Position numbers and translations under genes: made by a program | In this document: one piece after another, positions 9,694-18,596 of the stretch | Layout: each line of letters opens with the position of its first letter | Numbering within the stretch: position 1 is the first letter of the stretch | The notes under the pieces: generated by a model | What the model was told of the DNA's origin: nothing | The model's input: only the letters and a program-made list of their open reading frames with translations | The model's database searches: none | Source: Bradyrhizobium oligotrophicum S58 | Lineage (GTDB): Bacteria; Pseudomonadota; Alphaproteobacteria; Rhizobiales; Xanthobacteraceae | Direction: 5' to 3' | DNA length: 64,000 bases | Assembly: GCF_000344805.1 (NCBI RefSeq) | Contig: NC_020453.1 | Location: forward strand, 1,612,001-1,676,000

Positions 9694-10116
9694 ATGATCC
9701 GCAAGGCAACGGCATTCTGGCACGGCACCGGCCGGGATGGCAGCGGGCACCTGTCCAGCGAATCCGGCGTGCTCGCCGAGACGCCTTATTCGTTCAAGAC
9801 CCGTTTCGAGAACGAGAAGGGCACCAATCCGGAAGAGCTGATCGCAGCGGCACACGCGGGCTGCTTTACGATGGCGCTGGCCTTCGGCCTGCAGCTGGCG
9901 GGCTTCACGCCGACGGAGCTTTCCACCGAGGCGGCGGTCACGCTCGAACCGGACGGCAAGGGTTTCAAGATCAGCAAATCGGCGCTCACCTTGCGCGCCA
10001 AGGTGCCGAATCTCGATGAGGCCGGCTTTGCCCGTATCGCCGGCGAGGCCGAGAAGAATTGCCCGGTGTCGAAAGTGCTCAACGCGGCGATCACGCTTGA
10101 CGCCAAGCTGATCTAG
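9694..10116 (+). CDS. osmC: OsmC family peroxiredoxin
   Basis: The ATG at 9694 with TGAGGAG at 9681-9687 gives 140 residues. Cys57 (HAGCFTMAL) and Cys123 (KNCPVSK) match the peroxidatic/resolving cysteine pair of OsmC. The glutamate of the EEL motif just before Cys57 is in the usual active-site position. OsmC reduces organic hydroperoxides. It lies 29 bp behind iorB and probably protects the cell from peroxides made by the oxidative pathway (inference). A 23-codon frame at 10140-10211 with GGGAG before its ATG lies just downstream; I could not tell whether it is a gene. Confidence 0.92.
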   Translation: MIRKATAFWHGTGRDGSGHLSSESGVLAETPYSFKTRFENEKGTNPEELIAAAHAGCFTMALAFGLQLAGFTPTELSTEAAVTLEPDGKGFKISKSALTLRAKVPNLDEAGFARIAGEAEKNCPVSKVLNAAITLDAKLI

Positions 10117-10139
10117 GCGAACAGGACAGGGAGCGCGCC

Positions 10140-10211
10140 ATGACCCATCAGCATGCGTTTCCGGCGGGCGCGCGGCTGGCAGTCTCTGTCTCCAACCACT
10201 ATGTTCGCTGA
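10140..10211 (+). CDS. Possible 23-residue leader or relic peptide upstream of msrA
   Basis: An ATG with GGGAG (10129-10133) in good position opens a 23-codon frame that ends 31 bp before the msrA start. The RBS spacing is the only support. It may be a leader peptide, the relic of a lost gene, or chance. Confidence 0.2.
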   Translation: MTHQHAFPAGARLAVSVSNHYVR

Positions 10212-10242
10212 AACGCCATCTCGAACCATTGGAGCACGTCAC

Positions 10243-10755
10243 ATGACGACAGAGCGCGCAGTGCTTGCCGGAGGATGCTTCTGGGGCATGCAGGATCTCA
10301 TCCGCAAGCAGCCGGGCGTGATCTCGACCCGGGTCGGCTACACCGGTGGTCAGGTGAAGAACGCGACCTACCGCAATCACGAAGGGCATGCCGAGGCGAT
10401 CGAGATTATCTTCGATGCCGGGAAGACCAGCTACCGGACGATGTTGGAATTCTTCTTCCAGATTCACGATCCGACGACGCGCGATCGTCAGGGCAATGAT
10501 CGGGGCACGAGCTACCGTTCGGCTATCTTCTACACGACGGACGAGCAGAAGAGGATTGCCGAAGACACGATCGCCGATGTCGAGGCCTCGCATCTCTGGC
10601 CCGGCAAGGTGGTCACCGAAGTCGCGCCCGCCGGCGAATTCTGGGAGGCCGAGCCCGAGCATCAGGACTATCTGGAACGTTTTCCGGACGGCTACACATG
10701 TCACTTCATCCGCCCGGGCTGGAAGCTGCCGCGGCGCGGGCCCGAAGCTGCGTGA
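10243..10755 (+). CDS. msrA: Peptide methionine sulfoxide reductase A
   Basis: The start chosen is the ATG at 10243 (170 residues), because [19 protein letters not shown] is the normal MsrA N-terminus; the in-frame extension to 10153 looks non-coding. Cys12 in GGCFWG is the catalytic residue that attacks methionine-S-sulfoxide. GYTGG, the HAEAIEI segment and [19 protein letters not shown] are further family signatures. No MsrB partner or clear C-terminal resolving Cys pair was seen. Its last 50 bp overlap the 3' end of the convergent regulator gene. It fits the oxidative-repair theme set by OsmC. Confidence 0.93.
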   Translation: MTTERAVLAGGCFWGMQDLIRKQPGVISTRVGYTGGQVKNATYRNHEGHAEAIEIIFDAGKTSYRTMLEFFFQIHDPTTRDRQGNDRGTSYRSAIFYTTDEQKRIAEDTIADVEASHLWPGKVVTEVAPAGEFWEAEPEHQDYLERFPDGYTCHFIRPGWKLPRRGPEAA

Positions 10756-13585
10756 TCAGGCCGCGGGCCATGCGCATGTCGGCGATATCAGCCCCCTCGG
10801 TCAGCCGTCCGCAGATCGTCTCGAGAACCTCCGTCGCCTCCGCGTTGCGGCCCTGAACCATTCCGAGGCGCGCGAGGCTGATTGCGCATCTCAGCTCCCA
10901 GAAGCCGGCGCCCTGCTCAGCTGCGATGGCCATGGCCTCGCGAAAGCATGTCTCGGCGCCGGTCGATTGCTCCGCGTCCTTGAGCATCAGCTCGCCCTTG
11001 ATGCGGATCAATTCCGGCAGATACCAGCGCTCCTGCCGGTCGTCGCAGCGCTTCAGCACGTCGTCGATGGCGGCGAGGCCGCGATCGACCTGGCCGGCCT
11101 CGCCAAAGCATGCCGCCAGTTCGCCAAGCAGGGGAAGAAAGCGCGGCAGGACGCGGGCGTCGCCGGCGCGATCGAGCTCCTCGCGCAGCAGCGGCAGGCC
11201 TGCCGCGCTGTCCCCGCGCCTCGCCACGATCATCGCGTTGAAGGCGCGGGCCCAGAGACCCCAGAGTCGGATTGCGTGGCGGTCGGCGTGCCCGAGCAGC
11301 TCGGCGCCATGGCGTTGCGCGGCATCATAGTCGCCGGCGAAGAAGGCGAGCAGGCAGGCGCTTTGTCCGAGCACGCTGCAGAAGGTCAGCGCGTGGCCGT
11401 TCGCTCGGCCTTCCTCGATGTTGCGGGCGGCGAGCTCCAGCGCCTGGTCGGCCAGGCCCTGCAGCCACAGGATACGAGCCCGGAAATATTGCGTCGAGAC
11501 CCCGAGATCGAGCGGGAAGATCTTCGGCCTCTCGGTCAGCATATGCAGCGAGGCGTTGACCCGGTCGATGCGGATGCGGGCCTCGGTCTGGTCGCCGAGA
11601 TAATGCAGCGCGACCGCCATCAGCCGGTCGGCCAGCATCAGGTCGGTGGTGTCGGGAGAGCTTGCCGCGATGGTGGTGAAACGATCGGCAAGCGCGCGCG
11701 CCTTGCCGAACTCACCATTGTTGAACTGGTCGATGCACAATCCCCACAGCGCCCGTAGCCGGAAATCCTTGTCGTCGAGCCGGTCCGCGAGCTCGAGCGT
11801 TTCCTCGAGGATCGGGCGGGCTTCGCGCGCGCGGCCTTCGCCGTACATCAGCGACCAGCCGAGCGCGCCCAGGAGCTGCATGCGAAGCCGATCGACGCCG
11901 TCGGTGTCGTCGCCCAGCACCGCAAGCGCGGTCCTCGTCCGTTCGCGGCATTCGGCGAACAGCGACAGGCGCACCCACAAGGTGACGGCGGCTGCCGTCA
12001 GCGCAATGCCGAGCGCAGCGTCGCCGTCGGCGGAGAAGGCCCAGTCCAGCGCCGCGCGTACATTGTCCAGCTTGCCGCCATAGGTGCTCAACCATGCGTG
12101 CAGCGGCGCGGATGTCTCGGTTTCGGCGCGATCGAGCACATAGCGGAAGTACTCCGCGTGGCGCTGCGCAAGACGCCGTTGTTCTCCCGACAGGCCAAGC
12201 TTTCCGAGCGCATAGGTTCGTGTCGTGTCCAGCAGGCGATAGCGCAGCGTCCGCGCACCGGACGGGACGATCAGCGATTTCGTGACGAGGTTGTCGATCG
12301 CCTCGCTCGTTTCGGCCGGGCTGAGCCCGTCGCCGGATGCGATGGCCGTGGCAGCCTCCGGCGTGAACGGCCCGACGAACACGGACAATCGTCGCAGGAT
12401 GGTGCGTTCCGGGTCCGGCAGCAGATCGTAGCTCCAGTCGAGCGCGGCGCTCAGCGTCTGGTGTCGCGGAATGGCCGTGCGCCGGCCGCGCCATTGCAAC
12501 GAGAAGCGGCTGTCGAGCAGCGACGCCGTGCCTGCGATGCCGTATGCGTTGACCCGGCCGGCCGCGAGCTCGATCGCAAGCGCGATGCCGTCGAGGCGGC
12601 GGCAGATGTCGGCGACGAACGGCGCGTCTTCCGCGCTGAGCTCGAATGGCCCGGAGCCCTGGGCGATGCGTTCGACGAACAATTGTGCCGCGGGGTAGGC
12701 GAGGATCTCCGTGACGCCGAGATCGTCGCGCTGGGGCGGACAATCCAGCGGGAACAATCGAAAGATCCGCTCGCCCTCGCTGCGGAACGATTCCCGGCTG
12801 GTGGCAAGAACGTGCAGCTGCGGCACGTCGCGGACGAGGCGTTCGGCCAGCGGCGCCAGGGTTTCCAGCACATGCTCGCAGCTGTCGAAGATCAGCAGCG
12901 TCCGCTTGTCGTGCAGATTTGCCAGCAGCGCCGGGAGCGGATCGTCCACGTTGACGGCCAGCCCCACCGCGGAGGCGACGGCGGTTGCGGCGAGTCTGGG
13001 ATCCCTCAGCGGTCCGAAGTCGATGAAGAAGACCTGCCCGACGAAGTCCGCTGAGCGGCGATGCGCGACGGTGACCGCGACGGCGGTCTTGCCGATGCCG
13101 CCCGGGCCGACCACGGTGATGAAGCGGTGCTGCGAGAGCCCGCTTGAAATCCTTTCAACGACGTCCTCCCGCCCGATCATCTTCGCGAGCGACGGCGGCA
13201 GCGGTGCGCGAGGCGCGGCGGCTTCGACGGGCGCAGGCGCCACCGAAGGCGCGGCCTGGGCGAGCGGAGCGGCAAAGCAGTAGCCGCGTCCGGGGACGTT
13301 TACGACATAGCGGGCCGACTTGCCGGCATCGCCGAGCACCTTGCGCAAGGCGGCGATATGGAAGCGAAGGCTGCCTTCGTCGACATGCACGTCGGCCCAG
13401 ATGCGCTGGACCAGCTCCCGCTTGTCGACGACCTCGCCGGGCCGCTCGGTAAGGACGATGAGGATGTCGAGGGCGCGGCCGCCGATATGAAGCGGCGCGC
13501 CATCCTTCTCCAAGAGCCTGGACTTGGGGAGCAGGCGAAATGGCCCAAATGAAATGGCCGAGTCCTGAGTGTCGTTATCCGGCAC
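10706..13585 (-). CDS. Winged-helix / NB-ARC-like ATPase / helical-repeat transcriptional regulator (paralogue 2)
   Basis: The frame stays open far upstream (to 14731), but that part is antisense to the TctC gene. The domain begins at a GTG at 13585 ([18 protein letters not shown]), giving 959 residues, with a GAGGGGA-like RBS. The order is PhoB-type winged helix (11-105, with [13 protein letters not shown]), a Pro/Ala linker (110-130), a NB-ARC-like ATPase (Walker A GPGGIGKT 160-167, Walker B-like [10 protein letters not shown]) and a C-terminal helical-repeat region. It is a clear paralogue of the protein at 622-3486 and points at the same operon from the other side. The 3' end overlaps msrA by 50 bp. 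Confidence 0.85.
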   Translation of the reverse strand: MPDNDTQDSAISFGPFRLLPKSRLLEKDGAPLHIGGRALDILIVLTERPGEVVDKRELVQRIWADVHVDEGSLRFHIAALRKVLGDAGKSARYVVNVPGRGYCFAAPLAQAAPSVAPAPVEAAAPRAPLPPSLAKMIGREDVVERISSGLSQHRFITVVGPGGIGKTAVAVTVAHRRSADFVGQVFFIDFGPLRDPRLAATAVASAVGLAVNVDDPLPALLANLHDKRTLLIFDSCEHVLETLAPLAERLVRDVPQLHVLATSRESFRSEGERIFRLFPLDCPPQRDDLGVTEILAYPAAQLFVERIAQGSGPFELSAEDAPFVADICRRLDGIALAIELAAGRVNAYGIAGTASLLDSRFSLQWRGRRTAIPRHQTLSAALDWSYDLLPDPERTILRRLSVFVGPFTPEAATAIASGDGLSPAETSEAIDNLVTKSLIVPSGARTLRYRLLDTTRTYALGKLGLSGEQRRLAQRHAEYFRYVLDRAETETSAPLHAWLSTYGGKLDNVRAALDWAFSADGDAALGIALTAAAVTLWVRLSLFAECRERTRTALAVLGDDTDGVDRLRMQLLGALGWSLMYGEGRAREARPILEETLELADRLDDKDFRLRALWGLCIDQFNNGEFGKARALADRFTTIAASSPDTTDLMLADRLMAVALHYLGDQTEARIRIDRVNASLHMLTERPKIFPLDLGVSTQYFRARILWLQGLADQALELAARNIEEGRANGHALTFCSVLGQSACLLAFFAGDYDAAQRHGAELLGHADRHAIRLWGLWARAFNAMIVARRGDSAAGLPLLREELDRAGDARVLPRFLPLLGELAACFGEAGQVDRGLAAIDDVLKRCDDRQERWYLPELIRIKGELMLKDAEQSTGAETCFREAMAIAAEQGAGFWELRCAISLARLGMVQGRNAEATEVLETICGRLTEGADIADMRMARGLITQLRARAAAASSPGG

Positions 13586-13813
13586 GCGCCATCGTCCCCT
13601 CGGCAGGGAAACTGCATGGTTTTTCTGTACCAGATCGAGGCGCGGAGTAAACTGGCGGAAGCGGCAGGACCAGCCCGGTACGCAACCTGGGTCCCGTGCC
13701 TCGTGCTGGGGACATGCTCTTTCGGGCGAACGGCTCAAGCGAATGCCGGGCCCAATCGACAGACTGCCGGTGGGGTTGCTTCCTCGTGTGCTCGGCGACT
13801 TACGGACTGCAAC

Positions 13814-14800
13814 ATGCCATGGCTCTCGCGCCGACAACTCATCAGTTCTGCCGCATGTGCGGGCGCGCTCGCCGCGGTCGCGCGCAACGGAACAGCTGCC
13901 GATTATCCGACGCGCCCCATTCGGCTGGTCATTCCATACGCCGCGGGTGGATCGGGTGACCAGATCGGGCGCCCCTGGGTCGACGGCATGGCATCGCAGC
14001 TTGGCCCGGCTTTCGCCGAGAACATCGGGGGGGCGGGCGGAGCGATCGGCGCTGCGGCAGTCGCGCGCGAAAAGCCTGACGGCTATACGCTTCTCCTTGG
14101 CAACGGCAGCACGCAGGTCATCATCCCCTTGGCAGAACGGCCTGCCTATTCCGCGGGCGACTTCCGAGCAATCTACCGGTTGGTCTCGAGCGCACTCGTC
14201 TTCGCGATACATCCTTCGGTGCCCGCGCAGGATCTGCAGACCCTGATCGCGTACGCCAAGGTCAATCCCGGCAGGCTTTCCTATGGCACGCCCGGCGTTG
14301 GCACCGGAAATCACCTCGTTGGCGAAATGTTCAAGCGGCAGGCAGGTGGGCTCGATATCGTCCATATTCCCTATCGTGGTGTGGCGCCGGCAACGAATGA
14401 TCTCGTCAGCGGTCAGATCCCCTTGTTGATCGCCGTCATGTCGATTCAATTGCGGCAACTGAGCCGGGCGGGCAAAATTCGACTGCTCGCGGTCACCACC
14501 GACACGCGGCTCAGCGCGGCACAGGAGATACCGACCGCAGCCGAATCCGGCATGCCCGAACTCCGATATGAGGGATGGTTCGGCTTGTTTGCACCCAGCC
14601 TGACCCCGGATTCGATCGTCGACCGGATCGCGCTGTCGACGCGCGCCGTCATGGCGGACCCGGCTCTGCAGGCGGCCTACCGGTCCCAAGGTCTGGAGCC
14701 GGACAGCCAGTCGAGCCCGGACATGTTCCAACGTATTGTTGAAGCCACGTCTGCAAGCTTGGCCCCCGTGATCAAGTCGATCGGGCTCCGGTCTGGTTAG
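13814..14800 (+). CDS. TctC/Bug-family periplasmic solute-binding protein (orphan)
   Basis: The ATG at 13814 gives 328 residues, with a Tat-like leader (LSRRQLISS then a hydrophobic stretch, cleavage near TAADYP). The mature part has the Bug signature set: YPTRPIRLVIPYAAGGSGD, GAGGAIGAAAVA, PDGYTLL, LSYGTPGVGTGNHL and HIPYRG. These proteins bind small carboxylates in the periplasm for TctAB transport or sensing. No TctA or TctB membrane gene is nearby, as is common for Bug proteins. It is divergent from regulator 2, with about 230 bp between the starts. Confidence 0.9.
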   Translation: MPWLSRRQLISSAACAGALAAVARNGTAADYPTRPIRLVIPYAAGGSGDQIGRPWVDGMASQLGPAFAENIGGAGGAIGAAAVAREKPDGYTLLLGNGSTQVIIPLAERPAYSAGDFRAIYRLVSSALVFAIHPSVPAQDLQTLIAYAKVNPGRLSYGTPGVGTGNHLVGEMFKRQAGGLDIVHIPYRGVAPATNDLVSGQIPLLIAVMSIQLRQLSRAGKIRLLAVTTDTRLSAAQEIPTAAESGMPELRYEGWFGLFAPSLTPDSIVDRIALSTRAVMADPALQAAYRSQGLEPDSQSSPDMFQRIVEATSASLAPVIKSIGLRSG

Positions 14801-15047
14801 TCAGATCGGGGATTCGACGCGTTCAAAGCCCGATCGGCTGAAAAGCGGTTCCAACTCGCCCTATTCGCAGCCGACACCCTGTTGTCCACGACATTCTCGG
14901 TCGATCTTTTGGGCCCCGCTCTTGAAAAGCATTGCAGAACAATGATGCCGTTTCTCCCCAAACGGATTTCTAGTCCACTGATTTCGTTTGGTTTTTCTGC
15001 TTCCCTAGGGAGCGCCGTTCCCGGCGCTCAACCTGATATCTCTGATT
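14801..15047. other. Intergenic stretch without recognised gene
   Basis: Between the TctC-type gene and the dispersed repeat I find no convincing gene. Short frames here lack an RBS and family features. The AT-richer end (about 14970-15010) adjoins the repeat copy. Confidence 0.5.
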
Positions 15048-15570
15048 ACGGCGCGGCTTCGCAGCCTCGCGGCGCGCTTTCGCGTCCGAGCTTTGATCCT
15101 TTCGATGCCCTCCATAGAGAAGGGCGCAGGGAAGGCCGGGTGCAGGCCGCACCCATGGCCCGCCTGCAGAAAAAAAGCAGGCGGCAGTCACCACAGGATT
15201 GGCCGAACAACCGGCCTTCCCTGCGCGATGGGTTGAACGGCTGCTCCGTGCTCTCCCAGGGGACCGGGCTTGTTTGCCCCCGTCATCGGCATCGCCGCCG
15301 ACCAAGACACCAGCGTCGGGGTGTCGGGACCACACGTCTTGACCGTCCGCCCCGGGTTCGTTCGTCCGCACGCGAAACGCGCACGCCGAGCCCCAAGCGG
15401 CCACCGCATCCCCCGCTCCACGGTCCGTGACGATCGCGAAACGCCCCTTCAGTGAGCGCGAGACGGGCCGGATGATCGTTGTGATTTGCCCGACGGTGCA
15501 AGCCGGGATTTGCCCGACGGAATGCGACAAACTGGCACGACGGGCAGTTTGGGCAGGGGTGGGATGCGAC
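15048..15570 (+). repeat. Dispersed intergenic repeat, copy 1 (~520 bp)
   Basis: This block aligns with 62138-62596 in the same orientation at a constant offset of 47,090 over its first ~220 bp, with scattered mismatches. Copy 1 then carries about 65 extra bases near 15270-15335 before the alignment resumes. Shared landmarks are ACGGCGCGGCTTC at the left end, CCACAGGATTGGCC, the CGGTCCxTGACGATCGCGAA tract, two TTTGCCCGACG boxes and GACAAACTGGCACGACGGGC near the right end. All frames show poor codon character. It looks like a non-coding repeat family. Confidence 0.75.
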
Positions 15571-15655
15571 TATACCGGCCGGCCGGAGACGAAGGCGGCG
15601 CCTTCCGCGGGCATCCCTACCGAGTTGAGCGAACCGAGAGAATTGACTGCACTGT

Positions 15656-15969
15656 TACCGATATTCCACTTCCTCGACGATGGCAGGATCTGCTTGACTA
15701 ACTATTGTGCCGAGCGCGCATTGAGAGGCATGGCCCTGGGAAGGCGCAACTAGACCTTCGCCGGCAGCCAGCGCGGCGCTGACCGGGCCGCCATCATGCT
15801 GACCATGATCACGACCTGTCGCCTCAACGACGTCGATCCCAAGGTCTGGCCCGCCGACGTCCTCGCCCGTATCGCCGATCTTCCCGCTCCGCGTCTGCAC
15901 GAAATGCTGCCTTGGGAATGGAAGCTTCTGCGCCAAGCCGACAAGCCCGCCGATCAGCAGGCCGCCTGA
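15656..15969 (+). pseudogene. IS66-family transposase C-terminal remnant with internal stop
   Basis: Reading from about 15656 gives FLDDGRICLTNYCAERALRG, then ALGRRN, a TAG at 15751-15753, TFAGSQRG, and later DVLARIADLPAPRLHEMLPWEW, ending at a TGA (15967-15969). This is the conserved C-terminal region of IS66 TnpC transposases. The TAG sits where the family normally has Trp. The N-terminal two thirds of the transposase and the TnpA/TnpB genes are missing. It is a dead fragment next to the dispersed repeat. Confidence 0.8.
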
Positions 15970-16187
15970 CCTTCACGTAACACCATCATAGCGCTCGCCG
16001 TAACGCATGCGTCAATCACGCGATCTCCGTCGTATGCGTACCGGCAAACTGCCAGCAATTGTGCTGAGCCCAGGCCCAGCGCTCGCCGATTAGGAGGCTG
16101 AGAAAGGCCGCTCGCTCGCCGCGTCCATGTCAGTTGAGTTTTCTCGGCCTCGCTGCCATATTGCGTTCTGCAATTGGAGGTTGCGAC

Positions 16188-16382
16188 ATGGTCGATAACC
16201 ATAAGCCCGACACGCCGACGGCACCCTTGGAGAAGCCAAAGGTGGAATACGTGCACCGCAAGAAGCGATGGTGGGAAGACCTCTTCAGAGGTCCGACAGC
16301 CGGGCGCGGTTCTTTAGAGCGAAAGCCGGGGGACCGGTTTGGTCGCCTGAAGATTTTCAGCCGTGAATCGAAAACACGATGA
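16188..16382 (+). CDS. Small basic protein of unknown function (64 aa)
   Basis: The ATG at 16188 has GGAGG at 16176-16180. The product is hydrophilic and basic, with HRKKRWWEDLF in the middle and no membrane segment. The stop overlaps the next start (ATGA at 16379-16382), so the two genes are probably translationally coupled. I do not recognise the family. It is the only intact-looking cassette inside the debris between 14800 and 17850. Confidence 0.5.
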   Translation: MVDNHKPDTPTAPLEKPKVEYVHRKKRWWEDLFRGPTAGRGSLERKPGDRFGRLKIFSRESKTR

Positions 16383-16774
16383 ACCTTCAGGACTGCCGAG
16401 ACGCGTTCGCGACCTACTCCGGCAAGGTAAGCGACATCTGTCGTCATCTGGGTCTGACAGGCGTTGTTATCATTTGGACGTTCAAGAAGGACGTCACAGG
16501 ACGATCCGCTATTCCGCGCGAGCTACTAATGCCGCTTCTTCTGATTGCGTGCGGTCTATTGGCTGATCTCCTCCAGTATTTCCTCGGAGCGATTATCTGG
16601 TTCTTGTACTATCGGAAGCAGGAGATCGTTGGCATCAAGGAGAAAGAGGATTTCCGTCACACACCGCTGCTCGATCTTCCCATGCACATTCTGTTCCTGC
16701 TGAAAGCCGTCCTGCTCGCCGTCGCTTATGGATACATCGCGAGCTATTTCTATCGAGCCATCTCATTTTCATGA
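16379..16774 (+). CDS. Small membrane protein of unknown function (131 aa)
   Basis: The start overlaps the previous stop in an ATGA. There are two or three hydrophobic segments: about 50-80 (LLMPLLLIACGLLADLLQYFLG continuing into an aromatic-rich stretch) and about 103-125 (ILFLLKAVLLAVAYGYIASYF). A charged loop (YRKQEIVGIKEKEDFRH) lies between them. A two-helix inner-membrane protein paired with the soluble 64-aa product is likely. No family recognised. Confidence 0.6.
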   Translation: MNLQDCRDAFATYSGKVSDICRHLGLTGVVIIWTFKKDVTGRSAIPRELLMPLLLIACGLLADLLQYFLGAIIWFLYYRKQEIVGIKEKEDFRHTPLLDLPMHILFLLKAVLLAVAYGYIASYFYRAISFS

Positions 16775-17149
16775 TCAGGACAACAGGCTCGGAAACCGCT
16801 GATAGTCGTAGTTCTTTGTGGTGCGCGGAAAGCGTTTGTTCTGCAGGTTCTTCTCGATGACCGTGCCGGCTAGCGTGGGGCCCGTCATCTGGATGTTGCG
16901 CAGCTCGAACTGCACGGGACCATAGGCCGGGTTGGTCAAGTCGCTGCCGATATATTCCCGGTAGAGCACATCGATATAGGCGCGCACCCCAAACGCAGCG
17001 CGGATCTGTGGCACGAGCTCGCGCGCGACGTTGTCGATCGAGATCCTGCAGCTCGGCGGCTGGCCTTCACGCTGCTCCGGATAGTCAGCCTGGAACGGAC
17101 AGGCGACGAACGTCACCGTGCTGCTGGCATCGCGCGGCGTACCGAGTTC
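16775..17149 (-). pseudogene. 5'-truncated phage-tail-like gene fragment (DUF1833-like)
   Basis: The minus-strand frame reads ELGTPRDASSTVTFVACPF, then RISIDNVARELVPQIRAAFG, IDVLYREYIGSDL, QFELRNIQMTG and NLQNKRFPR, with a normal C-terminal stop. A stop codon closes the frame just upstream of about 17147, and the IS3-type element begins there, so the N-terminus is lost. The pattern resembles short phage tail proteins of the DUF1833 type as I remember them; that assignment is tentative. It is probably a leftover of a prophage. Confidence 0.45.
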
Positions 17150-17163
17150 GAGTTACGGTGACA

Positions 17164-17312
17164 GTGCTGGACTGCACCCCTCAAGTGAGACACGATAATC
17201 TCAGTGACAGGCATTCCGAGGATGACCTGTGGCAGCAAGAGGGAAGAACCGTCAATTTCCGACGGCTTACAAACTGGAGGCGATCAAGCGTGTCGAGCGA
17301 GGCTCTCACCAC
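17164..17312 (+). mobile_element. Truncated IS3-type element: left end and OrfA N-terminus
   Basis: TGGACTGCACCCC near 17169 resembles an IS3/IS150-type terminal repeat. From a start near 17229 the frame reads KNRQFPTAYKLEAIKRVERG, the opening of an IS3-family OrfA (helix-turn-helix subunit). The homology stops abruptly near 17310, where a different minus-strand coding fragment begins. The rest of OrfA, all of OrfB and the right end are absent. Confidence 0.55.
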
Positions 17313-17638
17313 GAAGGAGAGCGCGGACGAATCCGGCTCGGCCCTGATACGCTCAGTGTTGGCGCGGATGCATTGGTCCATCTCCGCATTGGCGAGGTCG
17401 GTCGCGTCGAACGGCCCCGGCATCCGGCCGAAATGTCCGGCACCGCCGATCAGGTCTGCGACCAGCGCTGCATGTTCGCATCACAAGCGTCCGGAACGCC
17501 CATCACATGCGCGAGAATGCGCGCGGCCAGCGGTCCTGCGGGAGCAGGAAACAGATCGACCGCCTCACCGCGTGGCAGCCGGTCGAGATAGTCGGCGGGG
17601 ACGCGTCGTCCGCTGTGGCATCCGGTTTTGATGCGCGA
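17313..17638 (-). pseudogene. Cytochrome P450-like internal fragment, frameshifted
   Basis: On the minus strand one frame reads VPADYLDRLPRGEAVDLF, then ARILAHVMGVPDA and MQRWSQT, followed by a stop. A one-base shift continues as LIGGAGHFGR, then NAEMDQCIRANTERIRAEP and SALSFVV. The order (ILAHVMG.P, RWSQ..I.GAG.F, NAEM, ER....P) resembles the region before the I-helix of bacterial P450s. The frameshift near 17445 and truncation by the IS3-type fragment show it is dead. No heme-binding region is present, so the P450 call rests on this stretch only. Confidence 0.45.
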
Positions 17639-17852
17639 GTCTCACGCGCGCCTCAACTCACGGGCGGTGAAATGCCACTGCTGTGAGGTAGACAACTTGC
17701 GGTGGTATCGCTCTCGCTTCTGTTTTGGCGATGTTGCATGACGATGCGCGCCGTCGCGGCGCGCGGCTGCACTCATTAGTAACACTTCGGATCTAATCAG
17801 GAAGGATCGATGCGTTTTGGATCTGGCATCGCGAGGTAACGACGGCCATTCC

Positions 17853-18569
17853 ATGTCGCACGGCTCGGAGGAAGGTGACAATTACTGGCCGGGATACGTC
17901 GACGCGTTGACGTCCATGGTCCAGGTGCTGGCCTTCGTGATGATGATGCTGGCGATGGCCGTGTTCGTGTTGTCGCAGAGCGTCTCCAAGAAGGCGGTCG
18001 AGGCGATCGCGAAAGCCGTCAACGCCGACGTCAAGCCGGGCGCCGACGTCAAGCAGCTCACGCAGGCCGTCGTCGCACAGATCGACCGGCTGCAGAAATC
18101 GGCGCCCTCGAGCGAGGCGGAGCCGAGCCAGGCGGCGAAGTCGCTGCCGACCAGCGAGGGCGCGTTGCGCGCCGACAATGACCGGCCGACGACGCTGCGG
18201 ATCAGCGGCGCCCAGGCGCAGCCCGCGCCCGTCCCCGTCGAGGTGCCGGCGGATGCGCCGCGGCTGACGGTCGGTTTCGCCGACCGGAGCTTCAAGATCG
18301 CGGCCGATCAGGCGCAGGCGATTGCGGGCTTCGTCGGCGAGCAAGGGGCCGCCGGGCAGCACATGATCGTCGTCAATGCCTTTGCGTATTCCGGCGAAGG
18401 CGCCGTCTCGGAAGCGCGGCGGCTCGCCTACTACCGCGGCATGATGGCCCGCAAGCAGCTGGTCGATGCCAGAGTGAAGCCCGAGAACATCCGCATCAAC
18501 GTCAACGACACCACCGACAAATCCAAGGGATTGACGGTCGAGCTGATCGTCGCAGGCAGCGCCCGCTAG
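17853..18569 (+). CDS. MotB/OmpA-like inner-membrane protein (SiiA-like) of the type I secretion locus
   Basis: The ATG at 17853 gives 238 residues (an in-frame TTG at 17817 is possible). One N-terminal membrane segment (about 12-40) carries YWPGYVDALTSMVQVLAF, with Asp17 where MotB-type proteins have the proton-binding aspartate. An Ala/Gln-rich linker follows (about 60-130), then a periplasmic domain (about 140-235) with the OmpA-C-like SEARRLAYYRGMMARKQL and a following RI strand. It lies 27 bp before a MotA/TolQ/ExbB-like gene, as MotB/ExbD-type subunits do with their partners. In Salmonella SPI-4, SiiA is such a MotB-like protein serving a giant-adhesin secretion system. The role here is inferred from fold, pairing and neighbourhood. 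Confidence 0.7.
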   Translation: MSHGSEEGDNYWPGYVDALTSMVQVLAFVMMMLAMAVFVLSQSVSKKAVEAIAKAVNADVKPGADVKQLTQAVVAQIDRLQKSAPSSEAEPSQAAKSLPTSEGALRADNDRPTTLRISGAQAQPAPVPVEVPADAPRLTVGFADRSFKIAADQAQAIAGFVGEQGAAGQHMIVVNAFAYSGEGAVSEARRLAYYRGMMARKQLVDARVKPENIRINVNDTTDKSKGLTVELIVAGSAR

Positions 18570-18596
18570 TTCAGCGTCGGGCGAGGGATCAGGGTC

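Noticed and set aside
13586..14731. N-terminal extension of regulator 2 over the TctC gene
   Set aside because: The extension is antisense to a well-supported gene, and the winged-helix domain begins right after the GTG at 13585.
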